64,000 nucleotides of DNA from Streptomyces globisporus (GCA_014649555.1 BMTG01000005.1:62001-126000), one strand, 5' to 3'; positions 43,343-51,789 are shown, counted from the stretch's first letter. Notes: a model not told the origin generated them from the sequence alone. Numbers and translations are program-made.

Positions 43343-43863
43343 TCCCCCGCCTGCCCTCCGCCCGTCGCCCGCCACAAGGGGCCGAGCCGGAGGACGTGGT
43401 GGAACTGTCACGCGAGCTCATCGCCCAGAACCACATTGAGATAGGCCGGGCGGACGGCAAGGCCGCCGTCCTGCTCGCCACCGGGGGATCACTGCTCGGA
43501 CTTCTCCTCATCCGCCGCCCGCCCGGCACCTTCTGGCCCCACCCACTGTGGTGGACGGCGGCGGTCACCACGACCGTAGCCCTGCTGTTACTCCTGGCGG
43601 CGCTGCTGCCCCGCCACGGACCGAGAATCAGGGAGAGCTCCCGCATCCTCGCCTACTACGAGGACGTGGTCCGGGCGGAGAAGCGTGCGGAACTGTCGTC
43701 CGGACTCCTCCTGAGTAGCTCCGATCCGTACCCCCGCCTGTTCCGCGCCCTGACAGTAACCAGTCGCATCGCCCGCACCAAGAACAGATACGTGCACGGC
43801 GCCGTCCTCATGTTGCTGCCGGCAGTCACCGCTGTGAGCGCGGCGCTGCTCTCCGGCGTATGA
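43339..43863 (+). CDS. Pycsar effector-like membrane protein (DUF5706-type)
   Basis: 174 aa, GTG start overlapping the upstream stop. An N-terminal helix with ELIAQNHIEIGRADGKAAVL leads into TM1 (about 43-58). TM2 (about 70-91) is followed by a charged helix, then SRIARTKNRYVHGAVLMLLP and a final TM. This is the arrangement of the DUF5706 Pycsar effector family, which depolarises the membrane when a cyclic pyrimidine nucleotide is made. Last gene of the operon that begins with the cyclase. Confidence 0.75.
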   Translation: MIPRLPSARRPPQGAEPEDVVELSRELIAQNHIEIGRADGKAAVLLATGGSLLGLLLIRRPPGTFWPHPLWWTAAVTTTVALLLLLAALLPRHGPRIRESSRILAYYEDVVRAEKRAELSSGLLLSSSDPYPRLFRALTVTSRIARTKNRYVHGAVLMLLPAVTAVSAALLSGV

Positions 43864-44524
43864 GGCTCTTCGGAGCGAATGGTCGGCAGCGGCGTCCCGC
43901 GACCGGAAAGGAGGGGGACCATTCGTAGCCACGGACAGCCCCTCAATCACCGCACTGGAGCATCAGTGCGCCGTCCGGCCGGCCAGCACAAGGGCCGCTG
44001 CAGGATGGCACGGCCGCTCTACGCGCGCACATCGCTGCTCGAAGTCCTGCAGTCCTTGAAGGATGACGGTGAGATCTTCCACCCCATCGAGCACCCATCG
44101 CGGCTGAGATAGCGGCCGTCCCCCACTGCTCGCCGCATCAGGCGCTGCCCCGGCCCGACGGACAACGCACGATCAACAGACCCGAGCCTTGCCGTTATGG
44201 CGACCACGGGCCGCCGGGCGAATTACCGATCCACAAGATGGGCAAGGGTGTCACACGAGTGACAGAGGTACTCGTCCAGCGGGGACAGTGACGGCTGTTG
44301 AAGTGGAAAGGGCTAGGCCACGGTCACTCCAGCATTCCTGTCAGCGGGGCCGATCAGAAAAAAGGTCACCCTGACGCGCCGCTAGCTGAGCTCTGACGGC
44401 ACACGGTCGACCTCGTTCCAAGCAATCGGGCCGTGGCGTGCTCGATATTCCTGATCGGCCATTGTTGGCGGGTCACCGCCGGTACCCTGCCGTCATTGTC
44501 CGATCCGAGCAAACCGGGGGTGCG
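43864..44524. other. 660-bp spacer between the cyclase operon and the GmrSD-like gene
   Basis: No gene of recognisable family is present. A 34-codon ORF at 44008-44112 starts MARPLYARTSLLEVLQSLKD and could be a small peptide, but has no clear ribosome site. The region near 44340-44440 is less GC-rich and should contain the promoter of the next gene. Confidence 0.4.
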
Positions 44525-46387
44525 ATGCAGGCCGGCGATGTGAAGCTAGGCGCGGTGTTCGCGAACGACCATCAGAACGTGATCCCGATCTTCCAGAGGC
44601 CATACGTCTGGGATCAGGAAGCGAACTGGCTCCCTCTGTGGAAGGACATCCGGACCGCCGCCGAAGAGTTCGAGGCGGAACAACACTGCCCGTCCAGCCA
44701 GGAGGACCCTCGTACCTATTTCCTCGGAGCTGTAGTCCTGCAGCAGCGCCGTAGGCCGCCACGCCGACTCGCGTCGTCACACATCATCGATGGCCAACAG
44801 CGTCTGACCACCCTCCAGGTACTCTTGGCAGCGGCCCGCTCGGTGGCCCACACTTTCGCGGCGGACAGTGTGGCCGGTCGCTTCGCAAGCCTCGTGGTGA
44901 ACCGCCCCGAGACGGTCCACGAAGATTTCCCGGACGATCGCTACAAGGTCTGGCCACTGCCGCAGGACCGCAACGCCTTCCTTTGGGCAGTACGGGCTCC
45001 CACTGACGAGCGTCCACCGCCCAAACCTGCCCACCGACTGGCACGTGCCCGCGAGTGGTTCGAGCAGGAGATCGCAGAGTGGGCCGAGGCCGGAACAGCT
45101 CCAACGCAGCGACTGGACGATCTTTATTACACCCTTCTGGAGCGTATGCAGCTCGTAGAGATCGTCCTTGACGCCAGAGACGACCCACAGGTCATTTTCG
45201 AGGCGTTGAACCATCGGGGTGTTCGCCTCGATGCGGCAGATCTAGTGAAAAACCTACTCTTCCAAACACTGGACATGCAAGGACGGCACGCCCAGGCAGA
45301 AGGACTGCTGATGGAGTCCTGGCTGCCACTGGATGATTTGCCTTGGCGAGGGGACGTCACCACTGGACGAATTAAGCGCGCCCTGATCGATCTGCTCCTG
45401 TCGCATTGGCTAACAATTCATGGCCGTCGAGAAATCCTCATCGAGCACCTGTTCGTCGATTTCAAGAAATGGCTCACCGAAAGCGGGGCTTCGGCCGCCG
45501 ACACAATTCGAGACATCCGGCACTACGCAGATACGTATCAAGCCATGCACAAGCTCCCGATGACGGATCCGACAGCGCAATTGCTCGACCGCATGCAGGC
45601 CACTTCGACTGCGACACCATGGCCGGTCTTGTTGTACCTCCACGCCACGGAAGCGGTGCCACTCGATCAACGACATATCGCAGCACACGCCATCGACTCA
45701 TACTTGATGCGGCGCGCCATCTGCGCAATGACGACCAAGGACTACAACCGGCTCTTTGTCCAGGTGCTGGCAGACGCGCAGGCCAGCGACCCGACCCAGG
45801 CAGGAAATGCCGTGGCACGAAGCCTGCTCGGCCAAACCGCAGACGCCCGACTGTGGCCCAGCGATAGTGATTTCATCACGGCATTGACCGGGGATGACAT
45901 CTACAACCGCTGCTACCGGGCACGATTGCGGGCCTTCCTCATCGGATTGGAAAACCACCTGCGAACTTCGAAGACCGAGTCAACTTCCCCCTTGGCATGT
46001 TCGAGATCGACACTCAATATCGAGCACGTCCTGCCACAGAAATGGGAAACGCATTGGCCTCTTGATGCAAATGTAGATGATGACCGCCTTCAGCAGCGAA
46101 TCAACGCGGTTCACCGACTCGGCAATCTGACGCTTACGACAACCAAGCTGAATCCTTCGCTGAGCAATAAGGGATGGAGTCACAAAAAGGACTCGCTCCG
46201 TAGCCACAGCCTACTCCGGCTGACCACCGCATCCATCCTCACAGCGCCCGACGGACTCGATGGGCCTTGGGACACAGGTACATGGACGGAAGAGTGGAAT
46301 GAGGACCGCATCATGCTACGGACCATGTGGCTGGCCAAGGCAGCTTTGAGCGCCTGGCCAAGGACCGCGTCTGACCAACAGGCATGA
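44525..46387 (+). CDS. GmrSD-like type IV restriction protein (DUF262-DUF1524)
   Basis: 620 aa. The DUF262 part contains IPIFQRPYVWD and the nucleotide-binding signature SHIIDGQQRLTTLQVLL, with YFLGAVVLQ between them. The DUF1524 part near the C-terminus is an HNH-type nuclease: NIEHVLPQKW supplies the His pair and NAVHRLGNLTLTTTKLNPSL completes the fold. GmrSD enzymes cut glucosylated or otherwise modified phage DNA. Here both halves are in one chain. The ATG at 44525 fits the family N-terminus (MQAGDVKLGAVF); an upstream extension is unconserved. Codon use is looser than in core genes. Confidence 0.9.
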   Translation: MQAGDVKLGAVFANDHQNVIPIFQRPYVWDQEANWLPLWKDIRTAAEEFEAEQHCPSSQEDPRTYFLGAVVLQQRRRPPRRLASSHIIDGQQRLTTLQVLLAAARSVAHTFAADSVAGRFASLVVNRPETVHEDFPDDRYKVWPLPQDRNAFLWAVRAPTDERPPPKPAHRLARAREWFEQEIAEWAEAGTAPTQRLDDLYYTLLERMQLVEIVLDARDDPQVIFEALNHRGVRLDAADLVKNLLFQTLDMQGRHAQAEGLLMESWLPLDDLPWRGDVTTGRIKRALIDLLLSHWLTIHGRREILIEHLFVDFKKWLTESGASAADTIRDIRHYADTYQAMHKLPMTDPTAQLLDRMQATSTATPWPVLLYLHATEAVPLDQRHIAAHAIDSYLMRRAICAMTTKDYNRLFVQVLADAQASDPTQAGNAVARSLLGQTADARLWPSDSDFITALTGDDIYNRCYRARLRAFLIGLENHLRTSKTESTSPLACSRSTLNIEHVLPQKWETHWPLDANVDDDRLQQRINAVHRLGNLTLTTTKLNPSLSNKGWSHKKDSLRSHSLLRLTTASILTAPDGLDGPWDTGTWTEEWNEDRIMLRTMWLAKAALSAWPRTASDQQA

Positions 46388-46434
46388 ACGCTTGCTTGAC
46401 GAACTCGGTCGAGCCGCAGACGCGGGCTGCTCAG

Positions 46435-46457
46435 GGTCTCAGTTCTGGTCTCATTCG
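46435..46457 (+). repeat. candidate integrase arm site, right end of island II
   Basis: GGTCTCAGTTCTGGTCTCAT, identical over 20 bp to the site at 37659, ending 93 bp before att repeat 3. Confidence 0.6.
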
Positions 46458-46549
46458 TCATTGTGCAGCAGCGTTCTCAAAGAGGTACACAGCCAGCAAA
46501 GCAACAGATCAGAACACTCCCGCCCCTTCCTGATCCCCCAAGCGAAAAT

Positions 46550-46666
46550 TTGGAAAGCGTGTTGGGGGCAACCCCTCACGAGTTCGAATCTCGTATCCTC
46601 CGCCATTGCTCTCACCGGGCAATACGTCGAAGGCCCCCGCAGCTTGCTGCGGGGGCCTTCGACGTT
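46550..46666 (+). repeat. att repeat 3 (junction of islands II and III)
   Basis: Copy of the tRNA-Ser 3' part, identical to the functional tRNA over the tRNA portion. Its terminator hairpin has a different stem (GGCCCCCGCAG) but the same frame of flanking bases. Confidence 0.92.
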
Positions 46667-46759
46667 CCGTAGTTGCCATGCCCGCGATCAGGCCGCGGCG
46701 ACTTCCTGCGAGCGGCCCTCCCGGAGCGTCGGGTGTGCGGGCCGGCAACATCGGCGCCG

Positions 46760-48376
46760 CTACGTCCCGGCCGAGCCGGGCTGGGTCTTGGGGATCCGGT
46801 GACTGAAGAACAGAGCGATGAGGGCGCTGAGAGCGAGGATGGCGAGTGCCGCCCGCAGACCGTCGATGCGTGCCTCGGAGTTCGCGTCGAGTGCGGCGTC
46901 GGTCACGTCCGCGTTCGCGTCGGCGTCGGCGAGAGCGGCCTTGAGCTGGGCGTCCGACAGGAAAGGGGCACCGCTCCGGAGCTGGACACTCGATTGGTTC
47001 TTGACCTCGGCCGGGAGCGCCGGATTCTGTTCGACGCTGGTCAGGAACGAGGTGGTCAGTGTGGCGATCAGGATCGACCCGGCGAGTGCTGTACCGATCG
47101 AGGCCCCGAGATTGGTGACGGAGTTCTGGATGCCGCCGACCTCGGCGCTCTGCTCGTCCGGCACCGCGGACACCGTGACCGACCCGAGCTGGGAGGCGAG
47201 CGCGCCCATGCCCAGGCCGATCAGCAGCAGCGGGATCGTGACGATCTCCGCGCCTGCATCCGCGTCCAGAGCGGCCATCAGGACGACCGCCCCAGCGAGC
47301 ATCGCGAGGATGCCGAGCCGTACCACGCGCCGTGGTGAGACGTTCGGGAGAAGACGCGGGATCAGGATCGCGGCGGCCAGCAGGGTCAGGGAAAGCGGCA
47401 GGATTCGGGCGCCGGTCTTGAGCGCCGACAGGCCGAGCGCGACCGACAGGTAGAGCGGTACGACGAAGAACACGCCCATCTGTACGAGGTACTGGAAGAA
47501 GAACATGGTCAGGCCGCCGGTGAGCTGCTTGTTCTCCAGCAGGGCCGGATTCACCAAGGGCTCCCCACCTTTTCCGACGAGCCGGGCCTCCCAGCGGAGG
47601 AACATCCAGATCAGGAACAAGCCCGCCAGCATCAGCCATACGACCGGTGAGACCCCCAGCAGCGAGGGCGCGTCGGGCTTCGGCCGGAACCAGCCCCACT
47701 GGTCCGAGCGCAGGACGCCGAACACGAAGATCCCGAGCCCCAGAGCGGAGAGCACGGCCCCGGCGAGGTCGATACGCGGACGCCTGTCGGGTGCCGCGTC
47801 GGCGACCTGCCGGGCGAGCACCAGAATGCCGAGCACCAGCACCACCTCTCCGGCGAACACCCAGCGCCAGGAGAAGTACGTCGTGGCCACACCTCCGATC
47901 AGTGGCCCCACCGCGATGGCCACGGCCCCGGCGGCGGCGACGAGTCCGTAGGCGGCGGGACGGCGTTCCACGGTGAAGTTGCCGGCGACGAGCGCCACGA
48001 TCGCCGGCAGGATCAGCGCTGCCCCGATTCCTTCCAGGAGTGCCCAGCCGACGAGCAGCACCGGGAGGTTCGGAGCCAGCGCTGTGGTCATTGATCCGCA
48101 TCCGTAGATGCAGCAGCCGATCATGAATGCCCGCTTGCGGCCGATGAGTGCGCCGACCTTGCCGCCGGGGATCATGAGCATCGCCATGACGAGGGTGTAG
48201 GCCGTGATCGCCCCCTGGATCCCCGTGACGGTCGAGTCCACGTCCTCTGCCACCGTGGCGATCGACACGTTCATGACGGAACTGTCGAGTGCCATGAGGA
48301 ACTGGCCTGCCGCGAGCGTCAGCAGGACGACCCGCGCCGCTGTCGAGCTTCCGGGCGAGTCCGCTTTGGCGTTCAT
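46760..48376 (-). CDS. MFS transporter, DHA2 (14-TM) drug exporter family
   Basis: 538 aa with about 14 hydrophobic segments. The N-terminal motif LMALDSSVMNVSIATVAEDV is the DHA2 signature region (TM1 motif D1). GGKVGALIGRKRAFMIG is the MFS loop motif A, and ILPAIVALVAGNFTVERRPAAYG with GPLIGG is antiporter motif C/B. Predicted proton-driven export of drugs or other amphipathic compounds across the cytoplasmic membrane. The ATG MNAKADSP is preferred over a start 16 codons earlier. Unlinked in function to the plus-strand genes that follow. Confidence 0.9.
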   Translation of the reverse strand: MNAKADSPGSSTAARVVLLTLAAGQFLMALDSSVMNVSIATVAEDVDSTVTGIQGAITAYTLVMAMLMIPGGKVGALIGRKRAFMIGCCIYGCGSMTTALAPNLPVLLVGWALLEGIGAALILPAIVALVAGNFTVERRPAAYGLVAAAGAVAIAVGPLIGGVATTYFSWRWVFAGEVVLVLGILVLARQVADAAPDRRPRIDLAGAVLSALGLGIFVFGVLRSDQWGWFRPKPDAPSLLGVSPVVWLMLAGLFLIWMFLRWEARLVGKGGEPLVNPALLENKQLTGGLTMFFFQYLVQMGVFFVVPLYLSVALGLSALKTGARILPLSLTLLAAAILIPRLLPNVSPRRVVRLGILAMLAGAVVLMAALDADAGAEIVTIPLLLIGLGMGALASQLGSVTVSAVPDEQSAEVGGIQNSVTNLGASIGTALAGSILIATLTTSFLTSVEQNPALPAEVKNQSSVQLRSGAPFLSDAQLKAALADADANADVTDAALDANSEARIDGLRAALAILALSALIALFFSHRIPKTQPGSAGT

Positions 48377-48635
48377 TGTCCGATGGTCGCAACGTTCGTC
48401 GACTCCTGGTCCGCGACCCGCCATGGTGATGGGCCGGTTGGCGGCGGCCCCTTACCCAGGGCACCGTCCCGGCGGTTGCCTCCGCAGACGCTCCGCAAGC
48501 GGGCTTCCGCCCGGCGGCAGGGACTGTCCAGGTCTCCGAGGCATCCCGTCGGGAGCAGTGCCCATGCTCGGTGGCGTCATCCCACCTATCGTGGAATGAG
48601 CACGTCGTTAAGGCCGACGCCGAGGCGGACAGCAC

Positions 48636-49865
48636 ATGAGGAAACCGCAGATCGACTACACAGCGGTCTTCCACGCCCTGCCCGGCATGGTGGCTCTGCT
48701 CACTCCGGACCTCGTGTACGCCGACGCCAACGACGACTTCCTGCGGCTGGCCGGGCGAACCCGTGAGCAGCTGCTGGGCCGCTACATCTTCGACGTGTTC
48801 CCCGAGAACCCCAACGACCGGGCCGCGGCCGGTATGCGGGAGACCCGGACGTCGATGCTGCGGGCGGTGGCCACCGGTGAGCGCGACACCATGGCGCTGC
48901 TGCGCTACGACATCCAGGACCCCGAGCGGTCCGGTCGCTGGGTGGAGCATTTCTGGAGCCCGGTCAATGCACCGGTGCTCGGCCCGGACGGGAACGTGGT
49001 GCTGATCGTGCACCGGGTGGAGGAGGTCACCGAACTCATCCGCGCTCGCGGCGGCCTCGGCCACGACGGACGCGCCCGCATGCTGGAGGCCGAGCTCTTC
49101 ACCCGTGCCCGTGAACTGCAGGAGGTCAACGAACGCCTGCGGAGGGCGCAGGCGCGTGACCGCGAGGTCGCCCTGGCCCTTCAGGAGGCGATGCTTCCCG
49201 CCCCCATGCCGGTCGGTCACCACCGGGCGGCCGTCCGCTACTGGCCCGCCGCGGGCACCCTGAACGTGTGTGGCGACTGGTACGACCTGGTCGACCTGCC
49301 CGGTGACCGTATCGCGGTCGCCGTCGGCGACGTGGTCGGCCATGGTCTTTCGGCGGCCTGCGTCATGGGGCAGTTGCGCAGCGCGCTGAGCGCCGCGGCC
49401 CGTGTCGCAGCCGGCCCTGCCCAGGCCCTGGAGGCCCTTGGCCTGTATGCGCGCCGTGTCGACGGTGCCGAGTCGACCACTGTGGTGAAGACCCTCATCG
49501 ACTGGGGTACCCACACCATCACGTACAGCAGTGCAGGCCATCCGCCGCCGGCCCTGCTCCGCTCAGGTGGCATCGTGGCCTTTCTCGACAGGGCGACCGA
49601 TCCCCCTCTCGGCGCGCGCCCCGAACACGTCCCACGGCCGGAGGCCAGTGCGACCTTTGCCGAGGGCGACACCCTCGTTCTGTACACGGACGGGCTGGTC
49701 GAACGCCGAGCGGAGGACATCGACACCGGCTTGGCCCGACTCGCCGACTCCCTCGCCCGCCATGGGCAGGACGATCCGGAGGCCCTGGCCGACGCGCTTC
49801 TGGCCGATCTGCTCCCACCCTCCGGTAACACGGACGACACTGCGCTGGTCGTCATCCGCCTCTGA
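48636..49865 (+). CDS. PAS domain-containing PP2C (SpoIIE/RsbU-type) phosphatase
   Basis: 409 aa. A PAS domain (about residues 5-130: YTAVFHALPGMVALLTPDLV, YADANDDFLRLAGR) leads through a coiled helix (LFTRARELQEVNERLRRAQA) into a SpoIIE-type phosphatase domain. CGDWYDLVDLPGDRIAVAVG gives the metal Asp, followed by DVVGHG, LVLYTDGLVERR and GNTDDTALVVIRL. Such proteins dephosphorylate anti-anti-sigma factors in partner switching. No partner anti-sigma gene is next to it, but many are encoded elsewhere in Streptomyces. Confidence 0.92.
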   Translation: MRKPQIDYTAVFHALPGMVALLTPDLVYADANDDFLRLAGRTREQLLGRYIFDVFPENPNDRAAAGMRETRTSMLRAVATGERDTMALLRYDIQDPERSGRWVEHFWSPVNAPVLGPDGNVVLIVHRVEEVTELIRARGGLGHDGRARMLEAELFTRARELQEVNERLRRAQARDREVALALQEAMLPAPMPVGHHRAAVRYWPAAGTLNVCGDWYDLVDLPGDRIAVAVGDVVGHGLSAACVMGQLRSALSAAARVAAGPAQALEALGLYARRVDGAESTTVVKTLIDWGTHTITYSSAGHPPPALLRSGGIVAFLDRATDPPLGARPEHVPRPEASATFAEGDTLVLYTDGLVERRAEDIDTGLARLADSLARHGQDDPEALADALLADLLPPSGNTDDTALVVIRL

Positions 49866-50067
49866 CGCGCCCGCCCACGGCCACCACACGGTGAAATACG
49901 TCGGCTGACGATCATCGCTCCGGCGACCGACCGCAGGAGATGCCGGAGTCGCCCCTCGGGTTAGCCGCAAGAGGCTCTGCGTATACGTCTCCGAAAGAAG
50001 CGTTCGGCCTGCGCTGCCCGGTCTCTCACGAGGGACACTGGAGAAGGGGAGCGAACGGAGGACGACC

Positions 50068-50532
50068 ATGCGAACTCTTTCTCCCGCACGCCTGGCCAAC
50101 ACACTCACCGCACATGACCGGAAACGACTCAAGGAGCACGGTCACGAGGCCAACTTCCTCGAGGGCACCCGGCTCTTCGAGGAAGGCAGCGTCGCCGACC
50201 GTTTCTGGATCGTGCGATCCGGCACGGTCACACTGGACATGCGCGTGCCCGGCAGGAAACCGGCCCTCATCGAACGGCTCGGCCCCGGCGAACTCGTCGG
50301 CTGGTCCTGGCTGCTTCGACCCTACACATGGCACAACAGTGCCGAGGCCGAGACGCCGGTACGCGCCTACGAGTTCAACGCAGTGACTGTCCGTACGGCC
50401 ATGGACGCAGACCCGGCCTTCGGCTCGCTGATCGGCAACTGGGTGACATCAGTGCTCGCCTACCGGCTGCAGGGCACCCGGCTCCGGCTGCTCGACGAGT
50501 ACGCACTTCACGGCGGCGTCGACACTGTCTGA
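50068..50532 (+). CDS. cyclic-nucleotide-binding-domain protein without DNA-binding domain
   Basis: 154 aa consisting almost wholly of one cNMP-binding fold: NFLEGTRLFEEGSVADRFWI, VRSGTVTLDMRVPGR, IERLGPGELVGWSWL. It then ends in a helix. There is no winged helix, unlike Crp. The Arg that binds the nucleotide phosphate in true cAMP sites is not evident. It may be a ligand-controlled partner of another protein. Similar small proteins are scattered in Streptomyces. Confidence 0.85.
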   Translation: MRTLSPARLANTLTAHDRKRLKEHGHEANFLEGTRLFEEGSVADRFWIVRSGTVTLDMRVPGRKPALIERLGPGELVGWSWLLRPYTWHNSAEAETPVRAYEFNAVTVRTAMDADPAFGSLIGNWVTSVLAYRLQGTRLRLLDEYALHGGVDTV

Positions 50533-50645
50533 GGTTCGCGGACAGAATCACTGATCCGGGTGATGGAGAGGGCATCTCCGCCCCTGGGAGAGGGCCGTGA
50601 CCGATCCTGAACAGGTCAGGACTTGATCACGTAAAAGGGATAGGC

Positions 50646-51197
50646 ATGACCGCTGCGGTGCAGGACATGATCACCATCAAGCTCGAGCGCACCTTCGACG
50701 CGATGGATGCCAACCGGGACGGCCACCTCGACTGGTCGGACTACCAGAAGCTCGCGGACCGCTACATCCAGGGTTACGGGCTTTCCAGGGACGACCGCCG
50801 AACCAGGGCGCTCCAGACCTTCTGCCAGATCTACTGGCTGGAGTTGCTGCGTCACGCGGGCGTGGACGGGGACCGGCTCACCAAGGACCAGTTCGTCACC
50901 GCCAACCGTCTCGCGGTCATCGACAGCAGCCGTCTCAACGTGACCGAGGGCGGTGGCCACGCGATCTTCGACGTCATCGACGAGAACGGCGACAACGAGA
51001 TCACCAAGGACGAGTTCGCTCGTCTCATGCGTGACGTCTGGAAGCACGACTCTCCGGAGGCGATGGACCTGTTCTGCCGGCTGGACGTCGACGGGGACGG
51101 CTCGATCTCGCGGCACGAGTTCATCCGTGTGATCCGTGAGTACTTCCTCTCCAACGACCCCGAGGCCCCGGGGAGCATCTTCTTCGGCAACGTCTGA
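50646..51197 (+). CDS. EF-hand calcium-binding protein (calerythrin-like)
   Basis: 183 aa with at least three canonical EF-hand loops: DANRDGHLDWSDY (about residue 21), DENGDNEITKDEF (about 118) and DVDGDGSISRHEF (about 148). A diverged loop (GVDGDRLTKDQF) lies between the first two. The four-hand layout and length match calerythrin and related actinobacterial calcium proteins. It probably buffers or senses cytosolic calcium. Last gene before att repeat 4. Confidence 0.92.
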   Translation: MTAAVQDMITIKLERTFDAMDANRDGHLDWSDYQKLADRYIQGYGLSRDDRRTRALQTFCQIYWLELLRHAGVDGDRLTKDQFVTANRLAVIDSSRLNVTEGGGHAIFDVIDENGDNEITKDEFARLMRDVWKHDSPEAMDLFCRLDVDGDGSISRHEFIRVIREYFLSNDPEAPGSIFFGNV

Positions 51198-51235
51198 CCC
51201 GCTCGTCACCACGCGGGTCCGCACCCCGCCCAGGG

Positions 51236-51258
51236 CTGCAGTTCGGTTTGCTTTCATG
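51236..51258 (+). repeat. decayed arm site, right end of island III
   Basis: GCAGTTCGGTTTGCTTTCAT can be aligned with the intact arm sites (CTCAGTTCTGGTCTCATTCG) with several mismatches and ends 91 bp before att repeat 4, the conserved spacing. Tentative. Confidence 0.4.
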
Positions 51259-51348
51259 GGCGTTCAGGCGGGTCCGTCCGAACGGCTCGATACCACTGGC
51301 CCCCAGGTCGGAACGTCTGCGAACCCGTCCGGACCCCCGGACGAACAG

Positions 51349-51465
51349 TTGGAAAGCGTGTTGAGGGCAACCCCTCACGAGTTCGAATCTCGTATCCTCC
51401 GCCATTGCTCTCACCGGGCAATACGCCGAAGGGCCCCACCGCTTGCGGTGGGGCCCTTCGGCGTT
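51349..51465 (+). repeat. att repeat 4 (outermost right end)
   Basis: Fourth copy of the tRNA-Ser 3' part and terminator. Differences from the tRNA gene include GTTGAGGGC for GTTGGGGGC and matching GCCGAAGG...CCTTCGGC changes on both sides of the terminator stem, so the hairpin is kept. It marks the boundary back to the core chromosome. Confidence 0.92.
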
Positions 51466-51645
51466 GTCTCAGCCCTCGTTGTTCTGGTCCTTGTCCATAG
51501 GGGCGTTCGGCGCGGGCCCTCAGATGGCGTCCGCGAACTTCTGTGCCACCGCCTTCGGCATGGCGTCGGGCACGTGCAGGTACCCCGGCGCGCATCTGTG
51601 AGGACGTGCCGACCGCTGCGGGAGCGTCAACGGAGTGCCTGATCG

Positions 51646-51750
51646 CTACTCGATGTCGGGCTCGTCCCGCGTGGCTTCCAACAGCTCCAGGAGCCTGGCG
51701 GTTCTCAGGGTGTCCGGGTGGTCATCACCGAGCACCCGCCGCCGGGCGAT
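51646..51750 (-). pseudogene. 3' remnant of a TPR protein gene
   Basis: The minus-strand reading ends RRRVLGDDHPDTLRTARLLE followed by LLEATRDEPDIE and a stop. VLGDDHPDTL is the repeat hallmark of the large NB-ARC/TPR proteins of Streptomyces. An in-frame stop codon lies only about 33 codons upstream and a G-run follows, so only the last repeat survives. It may have been cut off by the neighbouring insertions. Confidence 0.55.
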
Positions 51751-51771
51751 TCAGCGTTGGTGGCTCGGCTC

Positions 51772-51783
51772 GGGGGGGGGGGG
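51772..51783 (+). repeat. poly-G tract of 12
   Basis: A run of 12 G residues directly between the TPR remnant and the ARMT1-like gene. With the run of 10 at 38102 it is one of two such tracts in the window. Either a slippery site or an assembly artefact. Confidence 0.6.
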
Positions 51784-51789
51784 CCTGCT

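Larger units (their letters stand above)
37891..46666. mobile_element. genomic island II: integrase-less att-flanked element
   Basis: Lies between att repeats 2 and 3. No recombinase, replication or transfer gene was found. Cargo is a decayed HNH endonuclease, a Pycsar-like signalling operon with a Crp regulator, and a GmrSD-like restriction protein. The flanking att sites and retained arm site at its right end suggest it could still be mobilised by the island I integrase, as for cis-mobilizable elements. Confidence 0.75.
46667..51465. mobile_element. genomic island III: remnant between att repeats 3 and 4
   Basis: 4.7 kb with four genes and no mobility function. The right end keeps only a decayed arm site and its att copy has one mismatch in the tRNA part, so this is probably the oldest insertion. 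Confidence 0.6.

Noticed and set aside
43879-44112. 77-codon ORF after the cyclase operon
   Set aside because: No ribosome site or family resemblance; only the inner 34-codon reading looks even weakly protein-like.
46509-49541. 1010-codon minus-strand frame through the MFS and PP2C genes
   Set aside because: Overlaps recognised genes in both directions with no conserved sequence.
37774-51465. Three additional tRNA-Ser genes at the att repeats
   Set aside because: Only the part from the anticodon loop onward is present; the acceptor 5' strand and D-arm are missing, so they are not tRNAs.
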